Below are positions 11,226 through 22,645 of a DNA stretch of 64,000 nt, piece by piece. The position numbers and the translations under genes are program-made. The notes below the pieces were generated by a model. The model did not search any database. It saw only the letters and a list, made by a program, of their open reading frames with translations, and was not told the DNA's origin. This DNA is from Microcebus murinus (taxonomy: Eukaryota > Chordata > Mammalia > Primates > Cheirogaleidae), in NCBI RefSeq assembly GCF_040939455.1, contig NC_134109.1:55704001-55768000 (forward strand). The letters are read 5' to 3'. Position 1 is the stretch's first letter; every line of letters begins with the position of its first letter.

Positions 11226-11560
11226 GGTCGGGTGCGGTGGCTCACGCCTGTAATCCTAGCTCTCTGGGAGGCCGAGGCGGGTGGATTGCTCAAGGTCAGG
11301 AGTTCGAAACCAGCCTGAGCAAGAGCTAGACCCCGTCTCTACTATAAATAGAAAGAAATTAATTGGCCAACTAATATATATAGAAAAAATTAGCCAGGCA
11401 TGGTGGCGCATGCCTGTAGTCCCAGCTACTCAGAAGGCTGAGGCAGCAGGATTGCTTGAGCCAGGAGTTTGAGGTTGCTGTGAGCTAGGCTGACGCCATG
11501 GCACTCACTCTAGCCTAGGCAACAAAGCGAGACTCTGTCTCAAAAAAAAAAAAAAAAAAA
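11226..11560 (+). mobile_element. Full-length strepsirrhine-type Alu
   Basis: Dimeric Alu with 5' start GGTCGGGTGCGGTGGCTCAC, the left-monomer segment AAGGTCAGGAGTTCG, and the middle segment AATTGGCCAACTAATATATA typical of lemur/galago Alus. The right monomer is GAGGTTGCTGTGAGCTAGGC and a 3' poly-A follows. A 16-bp target duplication flanks it (11210-11225 and 11561-11576), differing only at one A/G. Confidence 0.97.
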
Positions 11561-11576
11561 AAAAATGGCCAGAGTA

Positions 11577-12889
11577 ACACTGAAAGAATGGGCAAATCAC
11601 ATCAATCAATGTCTAAATTAGCATTTAATTCTACAGTATTTAAAAGAAGAGACATTATGAAAATGACCTCAACAAAAAACCATGCCGTTTTCAAATGCCA
11701 AATGATTAACTATAGATTTTCTTATACTTTGCTGAGTCACATACTGTCACATGATATAATAAAACTTTTGTGTGAATTATTATTGATGAGAAAATGTAAA
11801 CAACCTTTGGTAATGTGGCTTTTCTTCAGGTGAATATGGACTTTGAACCTCTCCTAATGCTACGGTCAATGAAAAGACCTTGCCCAAGATTTTTATGATC
11901 AGTCAATTAATGTTTGGAGAGTTCTAGGCATTATTTCTCTTCATTTCTCACATCAAATACATTAGCTGATAACTGAAAATAAACAAGAAATTCCAGAGGA
12001 AATATTAAAGGATATGATGGCTGGTTTAAGATGCTGTGAAAAATTAAAGTTCAAAATGTAATATGTGTCATTGTTTTAGAACTGACCTCCTTTTTCTAGC
12101 TCATGTCATGACAGTAACTTTTAAGGACATGAATTAAATAAATGTCTCCTATCAATTCGATTTTACATAAGTTTATGTGAAGGTTTTGAAACTAATGCCT
12201 AAAGCACACATGGATTTGGTTATACATATATATGCATATATGTGCACATGTATAATAAATATATACATATATTTGTTGAGAGATTGAGCCACCAAGAAGA
12301 TATTTTCTATCCAATTCTTCTTTGTTGTTTAACATTTTTTTTCTCCCAAAATAACTCCTTTAGTTTTCTGCATTATTACTGATAAACCATGAGGTTTTAA
12401 GAGAACATCCAATAAGGTCTGACTTGAAGGAGAACAACCAATAGAATCACAGCAACAGATTAATGCTAGGAGATACAGGTAAGAATTCTTCTCACCAGCA
12501 TCTCAAAGAGGGAAAGGCCCTTAAAATTTTCTGGACCATGTTTCAGTGTTAATCAGAAAATCCCACTGCCACACTCTCTCTGGACAGGTTGTCATCAAAC
12601 TCTAGATGAACATCTTCAGTGAGTCAGAGCTCCCCATTTCCCAAGCACCTATCATTATTTTGTCTGTTCCAAATTTAACTTCCACCCATACTCTCATTCT
12701 GTTTCTAGATTCCAAACCTCTGTCTAATCCTATTTTTCACATTAATCCTCAAATACTAGACACCAACTATCATATCTCCCTACTTGGTCATATCCTCCTC
12801 TATAAAGCCAAGAAGTGTAGGGCAAGCATATGTAACCTTTCTATTATCTTTACCCATCCTACATATTCTGATTATTTACTACAATAATG
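11577..12889. other. Unassigned sequence
   Basis: A run of alternating purine/pyrimidine bases at about 12222-12275 (TATACATATATATGCATATA type) could adopt unusual helical forms. Frames at 11588-11833 and 12606-12887 have no recognisable relatives. No named repeat seen. Confidence 0.45.
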
Positions 12890-14130
12890 TTGATGCATTC
12901 ATCAAATATGTGATGAATGCCTACCAGTTCCCAGGCAAGAAAGAGAGACCAGATCCCTGTTCTTTAAAGCCTAAATTCTAGTGATCAGGTGATAAACAAA
13001 TGCACAAGTAAATAAATACGATTTAAAATAGTGAATATTTATTGATCAGGGTGATGATTTTTAAGCTAATACCTGAAGGATAAAAAGGAACTAGGCCAGT
13101 AAAGAACCAGGGAAGAAAATTTAAGGGTAACAAGTGCAAACATCCTGAGGTGAATAAAATCTGGCCTCTCATAGATGCCCCAAATCAATACATATAGAGC
13201 ATTTGTGGGAAAGAAGTCAAAGTAGCAGGAACTAAAACTGGAGAGTCAGACAGGGGTCCAGACCATACTCTGGAATTTGAATTTTATTCTAAATGCAATA
13301 GGAATCCATGTGAGAACTGTAAGCAGGAAAGATACATAATCCCTTTGTGGCCTTGTGGAGAAAGAATGAAGGTAGGGCAAGAATGGAAACAGAAAGGTGA
13401 CTTAGGAGGTTCTTAAAGTGTGAGATGAGGGAGACTTAGCTGAACATGAACACAGCAGAAATAGAGATGTGCAGAAATACTTGAAGCATATGACTGCAGA
13501 AAGAACAGACAGGAGTTTCTGATGGTGGGTGTGGCTGGTGAAGGAAGGTGGGGAGTGGGAGAGGCAAGAAGAGAGCAGGAGACAGCCAGGAGAAGGTTCC
13601 AAGTAGGCACTTGGGTGTCCAGATCTGGAACTCAGAGGAAAAGACTGGCCTGATGATGTAAAATATGGTAGTTACCAACATATGGATGATATTTAAGGTC
13701 ATAGAAATAAATAATACAACCTAGAAAGTTTAGAGAGAGAGATGGCAGAGCTCAACACCTAGTCCTAAGGAACTCCAACACTTAACATTGAGGTTAAGAA
13801 GCTAAGAAGCAGTAGCCAGGAAAAGGAAGAACCAGGAGAGTGTTTCAAGAAGGAAGGAAGGGTCAGCTTTGTCAGTAGTTTTTGAAAAGTTGAACAAGAT
13901 GAATGTAAAGTGACCATCAGTTATAGCACCAGCGACATAGCTGGTAATCTTGACAAAAGCAGCATTCATGGAATAATAGAACTAGAAGCAAATTAAGTAG
14001 TTTTAGGAGTGGTTTAAAAATGACAGAGTGGAAGCAACATATATAGAAAACATGTTGAGAAGTTATGTTCAAAAAGGAATAAAGAAAGGGGATGATAGTT
14101 AGAGGGGATTTGGAGATGAGAACGTTTTGC
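12890..14130 (-). repeat. Long L2 LINE copy, minus strand
   Basis: In reverse-complement L2 order, the 3' end (CATTCATCAAATATGTGATG) is followed by GCAAACATCCTGAGGTG, TTGAATTTTATTCTAAATGC and AGTGTGAGATGAGGGAGA. Then come AAGGAACTCCAACACTTAAC, AACCAGGAGAGTGTTTCA and a fading region at GGGGATGATAGTTAG. This spans from the 3' terminus well into the reverse-transcriptase region, about 1.2 kb without large gaps. All reading frames are broken. The left boundary is approximate. Confidence 0.85.
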
Positions 14131-14218
14131 TTTTTTTTTCCCTTAAGATGGGCACATAAATATCATAAAAACTAAAATTCAGTGATTAAAGCAAGCCTGA
14201 CAGACCCCTGCTCTAGGC

Positions 14219-14383
14219 CAGGGGTTTTCAAACTATTTTCAATAGAACACAGGGTTTCTGCAATGGTACCTTGGGGCTGCTGCAAGAGGTGAGGCAGATT
14301 CCTTCCTTATAACAAAATTAACTCGAATTTAATCCATTTTATATATGGGGATTTAGAATAAGATGTAATTTGAAAAATCACTG
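14219..14383. mobile_element. hAT-Charlie-type non-autonomous DNA transposon
   Basis: Bounded by CAGGGGTTTTCAAACTAT at the left and TTTGAAAAATCACTG at the right, which form an imperfect terminal inverted repeat of the CAG...CTG hAT kind. The 8-bp flanks CTCTAGGC and ATCTAAGG agree at five positions and match the NTCTAGAN target preference of mammalian hAT-Charlie elements. Subfamily not assigned. Confidence 0.68.
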
Positions 14384-15118
14384 ATCTAAGGAGGACATAA
14401 AGTAGCCAAAACATCTCAGCATATCAGCTTATTAGATGACAGAATACCTGATGAATCCATATATCGTATGTATTCTTAATTATGTCACACAATGGATCTT
14501 CAAGCGAAACATGATGATAGATTGTACCTGTAGCACAGTTTCAGGATACTAAACAAGTTTGTCATTATTTCACAGCCTCTTGGCAATGATAAATTAAGTA
14601 GCTTCTTTTATGCTAAATTCTTCAGGAACTTCAGTATACCCAGACCTTGATTTTCAATAATTTTAATTAATATATTCCACAGTCAATAGGTTTGATAAAC
14701 TTGAGACATCTCAAACCTGTTTTAATAAAATTGACTTACAAAACAGAAAGGAAAGAAAATTGCATATAGGTCTTGACAGCCGTGCAGACTAACTCAATAT
14801 ACTCAGTAAACACAGTTTTTTCATAGAAAGATTTCCTGAGTTTTAGAAGGATTTGAGCAATATTTTTAATTAAGAAAATGAAAATACAAGAGTGCAGCTT
14901 ATTTTTAACCATTTGTGAAAAATGGGTGGAGCAATAGGGAAAAGGAGTGGTATTAAAAGAAATTTATTACCAAATAATCAAAAACAAGATGTTTTTCTAA
15001 AGGATATTTATGATGCTTATGATCGTCAGTAAACTACTCTTATATGAATTCATTGTGTTAATTATTACAACTTGCTTTGATTTTAATATTATACCACTAT
15101 AGCTCTATTTCTCTACAA
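14384..15118. other. Unassigned AT-rich sequence
   Basis: No gene or repeat recognised between the two hAT elements. Confidence 0.5.
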
Positions 15119-15343
15119 CAGGATTTCTCAACCTTGGCACTATTAGCATACTGCACTGGATAGATTTTTGATGTGGGGATTGTCGTCTGCCTTGTAAGGT
15201 GTTTAACAGCATCCCTGCTCACTACCCCCTAGATACTAGTAGTAGTTCTTCCCTCCCCCTAGTTTCAACAATCAAAAATGTCTTCAGACATTGCCAAACA
15301 TCCCCTGAGGGGCAAAATTATTCCCAGTTGAGATTTTGCTCTG
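15119..15343. mobile_element. hAT-Charlie-type non-autonomous DNA transposon (MER family)
   Basis: Left end CAGGATTTCTCAACCTTGGC; the body contains AGCATCCCTGCTCACTACCC, CAAAAATGTCTTCAGACATT and CATCCCCTGAGGGGCAAAAT; right end CAGTTGAGATTTTGCTCTG. The termini pair as TCTCAAC/GTTGAGA. I recognise the interior as a common mammalian MER-type hAT element but cannot name the subfamily safely. The upstream flank CTCTACAA fits the TCTA target preference. Confidence 0.75.
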
Positions 15344-17879
15344 CAAGATAGAATGATTTCTCATTCTGGGGTTAAGCTATATTTACATAATTCTCAGGAA
15401 GGTACTTGAGCTCTAACCGAATAGAATGAGGACATGGTCAGACCCAACTGTTGGCAGTGTAACTATAATAGAAGGAAGTAAACACATCTCAGATGTGACT
15501 AAATAGTGTGACAATTGGCTCAAAAACACATACAGGAAAAGTACAAATCTATAACACAATGTTGTTACCTTATAACTGAAGCTTAATCATAAAAGACCCA
15601 GTTACTGGCCTTCATACGAGGAAAATGGTGAATACAAACACTTTTTGGAGTGCTGCTATCACTAAACCCCTCCATTAAAATCAGCAGTGTGGCAAAGCTA
15701 CATGGAAAACCTTGTCAAGACATTAAAAGCAGGCAGATCATGTTTGGCTGTATTCATTTCACATGTTGTTGTGCATTATGTTTCCAGTTTTTAAATGAAA
15801 TGCCAGCAAGAAAAATACTAAAAGGGAGATTTTTAAAGGTAGAGCTGAGCTGCCACCTAGAGATTACAGGAATAATAGCACCTTAGCCCGCTGCATTTAC
15901 CACGGCCAATGTTGTCCTATTAACTAAAAACAGATCAAACTCTCAGACGCAATGTGAAATAAATTCTAACGTTATATTTTTTAAGATTAGCAAATTATTC
16001 ATAAAATCTTTAATTTTCTTAGTTGTTCTTTTAAATATTTTGGAGAGTGAACCAACAGAGGCAATCTTTCAAAGGTTCAAAATAATTCTGCAGTGGTCAT
16101 TACTGGACAATAGCAAAATGCTTGTACAGAAAATACTGTTCTATTAATATTACAATAAAGTCATGGTCAAAACTTTAAAGTGTTTTTTTTTAATTTCTAA
16201 GTAGAATGCTTGTTATTGAAAATGAATTGGAAGAATAATGAATGAAACCAAACGGCAGACTTTTCAATGGTTATCACCTTTCCTAACAATCATTTTTTTC
16301 AAATGATGTCTATTAGAAGAACAATTATGGTAACCAAAACCCAACAGAATCATTAACTGGAGGTAGAGGAGTGCTATTTAGACGACCAAATGGTCGCAAA
16401 ATATAAAATATAAAAAGGAAAAAGTCTGGTAGGAATAAGAAAGTTAAAAATAGCCTGACTTTGAGCTAAAGCATAAAGCAGAGCTACAATTTCTAGGAAA
16501 ATATGAGTCTCCTTTTCTAAATGCAATAGTATAATTGAACACTCAGGTTCTCCAGACCATAAACCATTGCCTGGTTAAGGTAGGCATTTGGAAAGCTGCA
16601 TGAACTCTTTTGGGCCATAAGGGTCCCATTTAGTAAATTACTACTTCAATGCATTGAATGATACCCTTGTGGCCTGGTAGTGGATTCCAAAAGAGCTTAA
16701 TTTACACACTGGGAGAATCTGGTGCTTGTTAGGAAATGAGAAGTATGCCTGCTCACATATCCGCACAGAACAGAAAGTACCATACTCATCTAAAAGGAGA
16801 GTATTGAAATATGGCCTAAAGATTCAAGTGTCAGATTATCATGCAATAGTAGACCCATATGACCTGGTCTATAATTGCTTAAGACAATTATAAATTATAT
16901 TTTCCCCCTTACAACTTGAGTTGCTTCTTTATATTACATAAGTTTCCTGTGTCACTGTTTTTGCAATTTTGCAAGAAGAATCCTAGGTTCATCCTTCTGA
17001 GAAAAGTTTAAAGTGGCGTGGGTATTAATACTTATTTTCACAGATGCTTACTTGACCATCCACCATGCCTGCATCCACTTGTACTAGACGATTAATAAAA
17101 TCCAATTGTTTAAAGGTGAATTTACTCAACCCATTTTTTTTGTCCTATAATATGAAGTAATACTAGGTTTTACTGAGATTTTTACTTTTCAATTTGCTGC
17201 TTTATCACAGCCTAGAGAAAATCTCAAGGTTTTTTTTTTTGTTCTGATAATTCTGTTTAGGCACTTATGAGATTTGAATCATGTATGTGAATGGAATTCT
17301 GCGTCTTTTTACCTAAAACTGAGCATTTACACAAGTAGTATTTTTTATGAGTAAAGTGCTGCCTGTACCTCTATGAGACCAGTAATGTTTTACATATCTC
17401 TCTTAAAATGTAGGCTTCAAATGATAACTCATATGTACATATAAATCTCAAATGATAGCTATTCACATCACACAATTATATCTTCTGCCTCAAAGCTATG
17501 CATTTGCCTATTTTTAGATAATGAACCATTTTTTATTTGGTAAACATGTCAGATCTCTCCAATATGCCTTTTGACTGAGAAAATTTGGCATTTAAATGGC
17601 CAAAGAAAAGGCTTTGGTCAATGAGAATAAACTTCCATGCATTTCATAAATCTGGGTCAATAATATATAAGAAATACTCAGTCCCAAAATATTTTGAGAA
17701 TCATATCAGAAATGGCAACACCTCTTTATATCAATTAAAAAGTCAACATTATAACTATTGTGTTTAAAAGTGTGGTGCTAGGACTTGTAGAGGACCAAAG
17801 GCATTTATACTATTCCCAAACTAGTGGAAGAGACTGACACCAATAGAAGTGATATATATGAATTAGAGAAAACAACTTT
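15344..17879. other. 2.5-kb unassigned, apparently repeat-free block
   Basis: I could not match any part of this AT-rich stretch to a repeat family. Two short frames (15650-15886, rich in Cys around HFTCCCALCF, and 17585-17767) have no recognisable domains, and start contexts are ordinary. It is one of the largest unexplained blocks in the window and a reasonable place for conserved non-coding sequence. Confidence 0.45.
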
Positions 17880-17990
17880 TATCTAGTGAGCATTTTATAT
17901 TCCAGGCACTACACAGTATATTTTGCATGTGTTTTTATATCCGTTTAAGATTCAGACAATCTCCTCCTCTGGATTAAATAACACGCCCCT
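17880..17990 (-). repeat. Possible MIR remnant, minus orientation
   Basis: GTGAGCATTTTATATTCCAG, GGCACTACACAGTATATTTTG and a later CCTCCTCTGGATTAAATAA resemble the reverse MIR core (GAGCGCTTACTATGTGCCAGGCACTG). Weak. Confidence 0.42.
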
Positions 17991-18039
17991 ATTTGATAGG
18001 TGAGTTCCATAAACAGCAGCTACCCCACCTAATAGTAAC

Positions 18040-19010
18040 ATGGGTGGAGCTGGGGAGAGAGGAGTGAAGGAGTCTTGGATGTGTGAAAGAAAGTTTGTTT
18101 CTGCAGAGAGCAACATTTTCAAAGGCCTAGGGCAGAGAGGGAGTATTTTGAGAATAGGGATATGAAAAAAGCCTAATGTTGATGGAACAGAAAGCAAAGA
18201 GAAACAGACAGCATCTTTCTTTGCCAGAGAGCTAAACATATCTTGAAAGGCTTTAAGGTTACCTTATGATCTTAGGTTTTGGAGCCATTATCCTAAAGGC
18301 AAATGGAAGTCACTGAAGAGTTTTAAGCATGAGAAGAAGATGATCACATGTGATGTCTAAAGTATCATTCTGGATCTGGAGACAGAATGAACTGGAGAGT
18401 GGTAAGAAATAAAAGTAGGGGGGTGATTTAGGAGGTGATTGCTTTAAGTCAGTAAAAAGATAGTGATGGCCTAAATCAGGATGGTGGCAGTGGCAATGAA
18501 GAGAAATGAATGCATTTGAGAAATATTTAAAAGTTATCATGTATGAGATTTTTCGTTTTAAATTGGATGTCGAAAATTAGGAAAAGAGAAGGTGCAATGA
18601 GTAACTCCCAAGGCTTTAACTTGAGAAAGTAAATGTTCCTAATGACCCAGGGAAGAGTGCAACGGGGGCAAATCCATAGGAAGAGGGAGAAGATGGGAAA
18701 GATGATGAGTTCAGTTATAAGCATGCTGATGTTCAGTTCCTGACAAAAAGTATCCAAATGGAGATGTCAAGAGAGATTTGAATGTATGGATATGAAGCTC
18801 AGGCAAGATATACACTTGAGGGTAAATCAGCATACAAATGGTTATTGAAGCAGTGAAAGTAAATGAGATTCCCTGAAATCCTGCATAGTTTAAGAACATC
18901 AAAGAGCCTAGGAGACAGCCCAAAAGAATACTAAATTTCAGGTGTGAAGGGAAAGAGAGATGTATGATGTTAGCTGAAAGATAATATGGGTTTAAAGCAA
19001 GACGTTTTGG
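18040..19010 (-). repeat. Long L2 LINE fragment, minus strand
   Basis: Successive matches in reverse L2 order: GGCAAATGGAAGTCACTGAA, CATTCTGGATCTGGAGACAG, CAGGATGGTGGCAGTGGCAA and AACTCCCAAGGCTTTAACTT. Then AAATGGAGATGTCAAGAGAG, GATATGAAGCTCAGGCAAGA and AATCAGCATACAAATGGTTA. It is a decayed reverse-transcriptase-region copy; an ERVL-type LTR follows 0.1 kb downstream. Confidence 0.82.
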
Positions 19011-19126
19011 GCTTTGTTGGTAGTATTTTATATAATGGTAAAAGCTTGGGCATCTTTTGCGAGTGAAAAAATGCAAGAGACAATCAAGGACAAAGAATAT
19101 AGTAAAGGGGATAATCTACCAGGCAG

Positions 19127-19593
19127 TGTGATGGTTACTTTTGTGTGTCAACTTGACTGGGTCATAAGTGCCCAGGCATTTAGTCAAACATTATTGTAGG
19201 TGTTTTTGCAAGGGTGTTTTCGGATGAGAGAGATTAACATTTAATTTGAGGAATTTAATTTTAGGCCTTTAGGCATTTAATTTTAGGCCTCTCTAAAGTG
19301 GGTGGTCCTCCTCCAATCAGTATTTTGTTGTGAATAAAACAATAAAGCCTGACACTCCCCTGAGTATAAGAGAGAATTCCACTTGCCTGACTACCTTCAA
19401 ACTGGAACATCAGTTTTTTTCTGCCTTCTGACTCGAACTGAAACATCGGCTCCTCCTAGGTCTCCAGCAGGCCCGCCTTCCGACCAGAACTACACTATCA
19501 GCTGTCCTGGGTCTTCAGTTTGCTGACGGGCCCTGCAAATCTTGGGACTTGGCAGATTCCATAATTCTATGCCACAATTCCTCATAATAAACT

Positions 19594-19637
<44 letters not shown>

Positions 19638-19680
19638 CATCCTGTTGACTGTGTTTTTCTGGAAAACCCTGACTAATACA
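19127..19680 (+). mobile_element. ERVL-class solo LTR (MLT2-like) with exact 5-bp duplication
   Basis: Begins TGTGATGGTTACTTTTGTGT and ends GAAAACCCTGACTAATACA. Internal landmarks are GTGGTCCTCCTCCAATCAG, TGAAACATCGGCTCCTCCT, TCTTGGGACTTGGCAGATTC and CATAATAAACTTATATG (polyadenylation-type signal). The five bases GGCAG lie directly on both sides (19122-19126 and 19681-19685), as expected for retroviral integration of the ERVL/MaLR kind. It contains a TG microsatellite before its last 46 bases and a 16-bp internal duplication (19253-19268 and 19275-19290). No coding region is attached. LTR status is firm; the MLT2 label is from memory of the consensus. Confidence 0.85.
19598..19634. repeat. 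(TG)n microsatellite inside LTR
   Basis: Pure TG dinucleotide run of about 18 units, lying just 3' of the ATAATAAACTTATA segment of the LTR, where consensus copies of this LTR have short AT-rich dinucleotide repeats. Confidence 0.97.
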
Positions 19681-19738
19681 GGCAGTGATTCTCAGAATGT
19701 GGTCACAGTCTTCCAATGGTGTTCAAAGACACCATAGC

Positions 19739-20085
<347 letters not shown>

Positions 20086-20129
20086 AAAGACACCATTGCC
20101 AGCCACAGTGCAAGTATTCTTACCAAGTA

Positions 20130-20500
20130 CAATGAGATAACAGGAAAGAGATTACTTCTGGTTGGAGGATATCTGGGAACGCTTAGAGGTAGAACACAAG
20201 CAAGTCTTAAAGAATGTAAGTTCAAACTTGGAATAGAATTAATAGTACAAAGAGAGTGTGTATAGAGCAAGTTGAAAAACAGAAAATATTCTTTCCAAAA
20301 CCAGAGGGATTTTTAGTTTAAAGCAGATAGGGAAAGCCCAGGAAGGGGTGAAGGATACTAACAGAAAGGGGAATATTGAGAATAAGAGAGGAGATGAAAA
20401 TACATGCTGCATTTATGTTTTGGAAAAGTTTGGATTTTGCTTTGTGTTCTAGAGAGCTATTAAAGCCCTTTGACAAGCAGAATGACAAAATCATTGCAAC
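20130..20500 (-). repeat. L2 fragment, minus strand
   Basis: GTTTGGATTTTGCTTTGTGTT, GAGAGCTATTAAAGCCCTTT and GACAAGCAGAATGACAAAAT follow the reverse L2 segment 'ggattttattctgagtgcaatgggaagccattggagggttttgagcagggg'. The left part is more diverged, and its boundary is uncertain. Confidence 0.6.
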
Positions 20501-20839
20501 CTTTATTTTTCCATCATAACATTTATAAAAATGGTAAAGGTTATTTAAACTATTAATATTTAACTGACTAGCAGACTAGATACATTCCTAGAAGTTGTTC
20601 TCTAAAATTAAATTTAGCACTTGATATGAAAAACATTAAAGTCTCTATAACCAAAGGACAAAAAAGGGAACAGGAAGAAGCATTCCGCAAAATAGAAATG
20701 TAAGTGGCTGAAAAACAGAAAAAAATGTTCAAAAAAAACTTAGAACACGAGACTTTTCAGCTCTTAACGGTGATCCTCTGTGGCAATGAAGTGATGAGAT
20801 TAACTTCATTATTTTTGATTAATGTACATTGGCATAATC

Positions 20840-21345
20840 TTCACAGAAAGCAATTTGACAATAGATATATCAAGAAAAATTTTGAAAAGTTATTCTTTTT
20901 AGTCAGTGTTTCTACTTCTAAAAATAACTCAGATTATCAAAATGCACATATTTATGCACAAACATTTTATTATGTTACATATAAAAATTTAATAAAATAT
21001 CCAATAATAAGGGAGTACTAAGGAAGTTAAGATAAATCTTGTTGTGAAATATTTTTCAGCCCTTATAAATGGTGTTTACAGAGTATGTAAAGATGTAAAA
21101 AATGTCAATAATATAAAGTGGGCAAAAACAATGCAAGGTGTAGAAATACATAAAGAGTATTATCTCAATTATGCATAATATATGTGTACATATATTCAAA
21201 AACATTGGAAGAAAATGGGCTAAAAGTTTAACAGCTGTTATCCTAGATTTAGGGTTTAAAGATATTTTCTTCTTTATGTTTTCTATATTTTAAAAATTGC
21301 TAATGACAAAAACACAATCTATTTATAATTAGAAAATAAAATAAA
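20840..21345 (+). repeat. Old L1 (L1M-type) 3' region
   Basis: Fragments in L1 order: AAGCAATTTGACAATAGATA, TTCTACTTCTAAAAATAACTC and TATTATCTCAATTATGCATAA. The 3' UTR is TTTTCTTCTTTATGTTTTCT, then ATATTTTAAAAATTGCTAATG and TTATAATTAGAAAATAAA. Typical of a mammalian-wide L1 ending in TTATAATCAGAAAAATAAA. Upstream, a 105-codon frame at 20704-21021 overlaps the L1 and is not a gene. Confidence 0.75.
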
Positions 21346-21464
21346 CATTTACATTAAATTAATATTTCTGACACAAATGAATTAGCCCTAAAATAAATAG
21401 TCTCTATTGTTGCCAACAAAGAATTTTATTTCTATTAAATATGAAATGTCCCATTTCAAATCAA

Positions 21465-22645
21465 AAGTTCAGTTTATTATATCTCAAACAAGCAGCAGTA
21501 CAATTAAAGTATGCGCCTAAACTATCGACACAGTTTTGCCATCTTAATGGTAGCTTGTTTATGCCAGCAGTGAAGAAGTCTGAAGAGTGAGTGGCTATGA
21601 AATCACAAAAGGTGTTTTCCACAGCTTGTTGAGAATTAAATATTTTTCCTTGCAAGAAGCGGTCCAAAGCCTGGAAGAAGTGGTAGTCAATTGGTGCAAG
21701 GTCTGATGAATACAGTGGATGACAGAGTTCCTAAGTCCAGCCTCTGTAGTTGGAGCAGCCTTTTTTGTACTACATGTGATTGAGCGTTGTCTTGAAAGAG
21801 GATTCGCCTATCTCTATTGACCAATCTCAGCTGCTTAATACAAGCATCTTCATCATTTCATCCAGTTGGTTGCAATAGACATCTGCTGTGACCAACTGAA
21901 CAGGCTTCATGAAGCTGTGGTGGATAATATCAGCACTGGACCACCAAACAGACATCATTAGCTTTTTTTGATGGATATTAGGTTTTGGACCGTGTTTCGG
22001 CACTTCATCTTTATTCAACCATTGTGCTGAATGCTTGTGATTGTCAAAAAGAATCCATTTTTCATAACATGTAACAATACAGTGTAGAGGCCAGGCATGG
22101 TGGCTCATGCCTGTAATCCTAGCACTCCAGGAGGCCAAGCTGGAGGAATGCTCGAGCTCAGGAGTTCAAGACCAGCCTAAGCAAGAGTAAGAGCCCATCT
22201 CTAAAAAAAAAAAAAAAACCAATACAATATAGAAATAGCCTTTATGTCATGACAGCAAAGAAAGGAAAGCTTCAAGATGATTTCTCTTCTGCTGCTTGTT
22301 TAATTCTTGCAGAACACATCTATCCAGCTTCTTTATCTTGCCCATTTGTTTCAAATAGTCCAGTATTGTTGGAATAGTAACATCAAATCTTGCTGCTAAT
22401 TCACACGTAGGTTGAGATGGATTCACTTCCACTCATCGCTTTCAGCTCATCATTATCCACCTTGGTCTCAGGTTACTGACATGCCCCATTTTCAAGATTG
22501 AAATTACCAGAACAGAACTTCTCAAATCATCGATGTACTGTGCATTCATTAGCCACATCCTTCCCAAACACTGCTGACATTTTGAGTTGTCTGTGCTGCA
22601 ATGGTTCCATGATGAAACTCATAATCCAAAATAAGACAGATTTTT
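21465..22645 (-). pseudogene. Hsmar2-like mariner (Tc1/mariner) transposase fossil
   Basis: Read on the minus strand. The N-terminal DNA-binding part lies at 22640-22247 and includes VNPSQPTCELAARFDV and KIKKLDRCVLQELNKQQKR, a helix-turn-helix of the irritans mariner group. The catalytic domain continues at 22080-21827 (KWILFDNHKHSAQWLNKDEV; HQKKLMMSVWW). A shifted segment carries FQDNAQSH and another DLAPIDYHF, holding the second and third catalytic Asp. The C-terminus at 21667-21461 has LDRFLQGKIFN and GINKLPLRWQNCVDS. The copy is dead: stops at conserved Trp codons near the N-terminus, frameshifts around 21760-21700, TCYE in place of the first catalytic TGDE, and an Alu monomer at 22089-22218. 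Length fits one full transposase (~350 codons), but I could not place the terminal inverted repeats. Confidence 0.92.
22089..22218 (+). mobile_element. Monomeric Alu (FLAM-like) inserted in mariner
   Basis: Starts GGCCAGGCATGGTGGCTCAT, includes GTTCAAGACCAGCCTAAGCA, and goes straight to a poly-A after CCCATCTCT without a right monomer. Flanked by CAATACAGTGTAGA (22075-22088) and CAATACAATATAGA (22220-22233), 12 of 14 identical. Element length (~130 bp with tail) equals an Alu left monomer. It could be a true free left monomer or a 3'-truncated dimer; the tail directly after the left arm favours the former. It interrupts the mariner transposase between the N-terminal and catalytic parts. Confidence 0.85.

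Noticed and set aside
13402..13702. Three overlapping minus-strand frames
   Set aside because: These are residual L2 reverse-transcriptase-region translation in shifted frames, with no intact domain.
21827..22138. 103-codon minus-strand frame mixing [17 protein letters not shown] with transposase residues
   Set aside because: The first part is antisense Alu monomer and the rest is decayed mariner catalytic sequence. The fusion comes from the insertion and is not an exon-like gene fusion.
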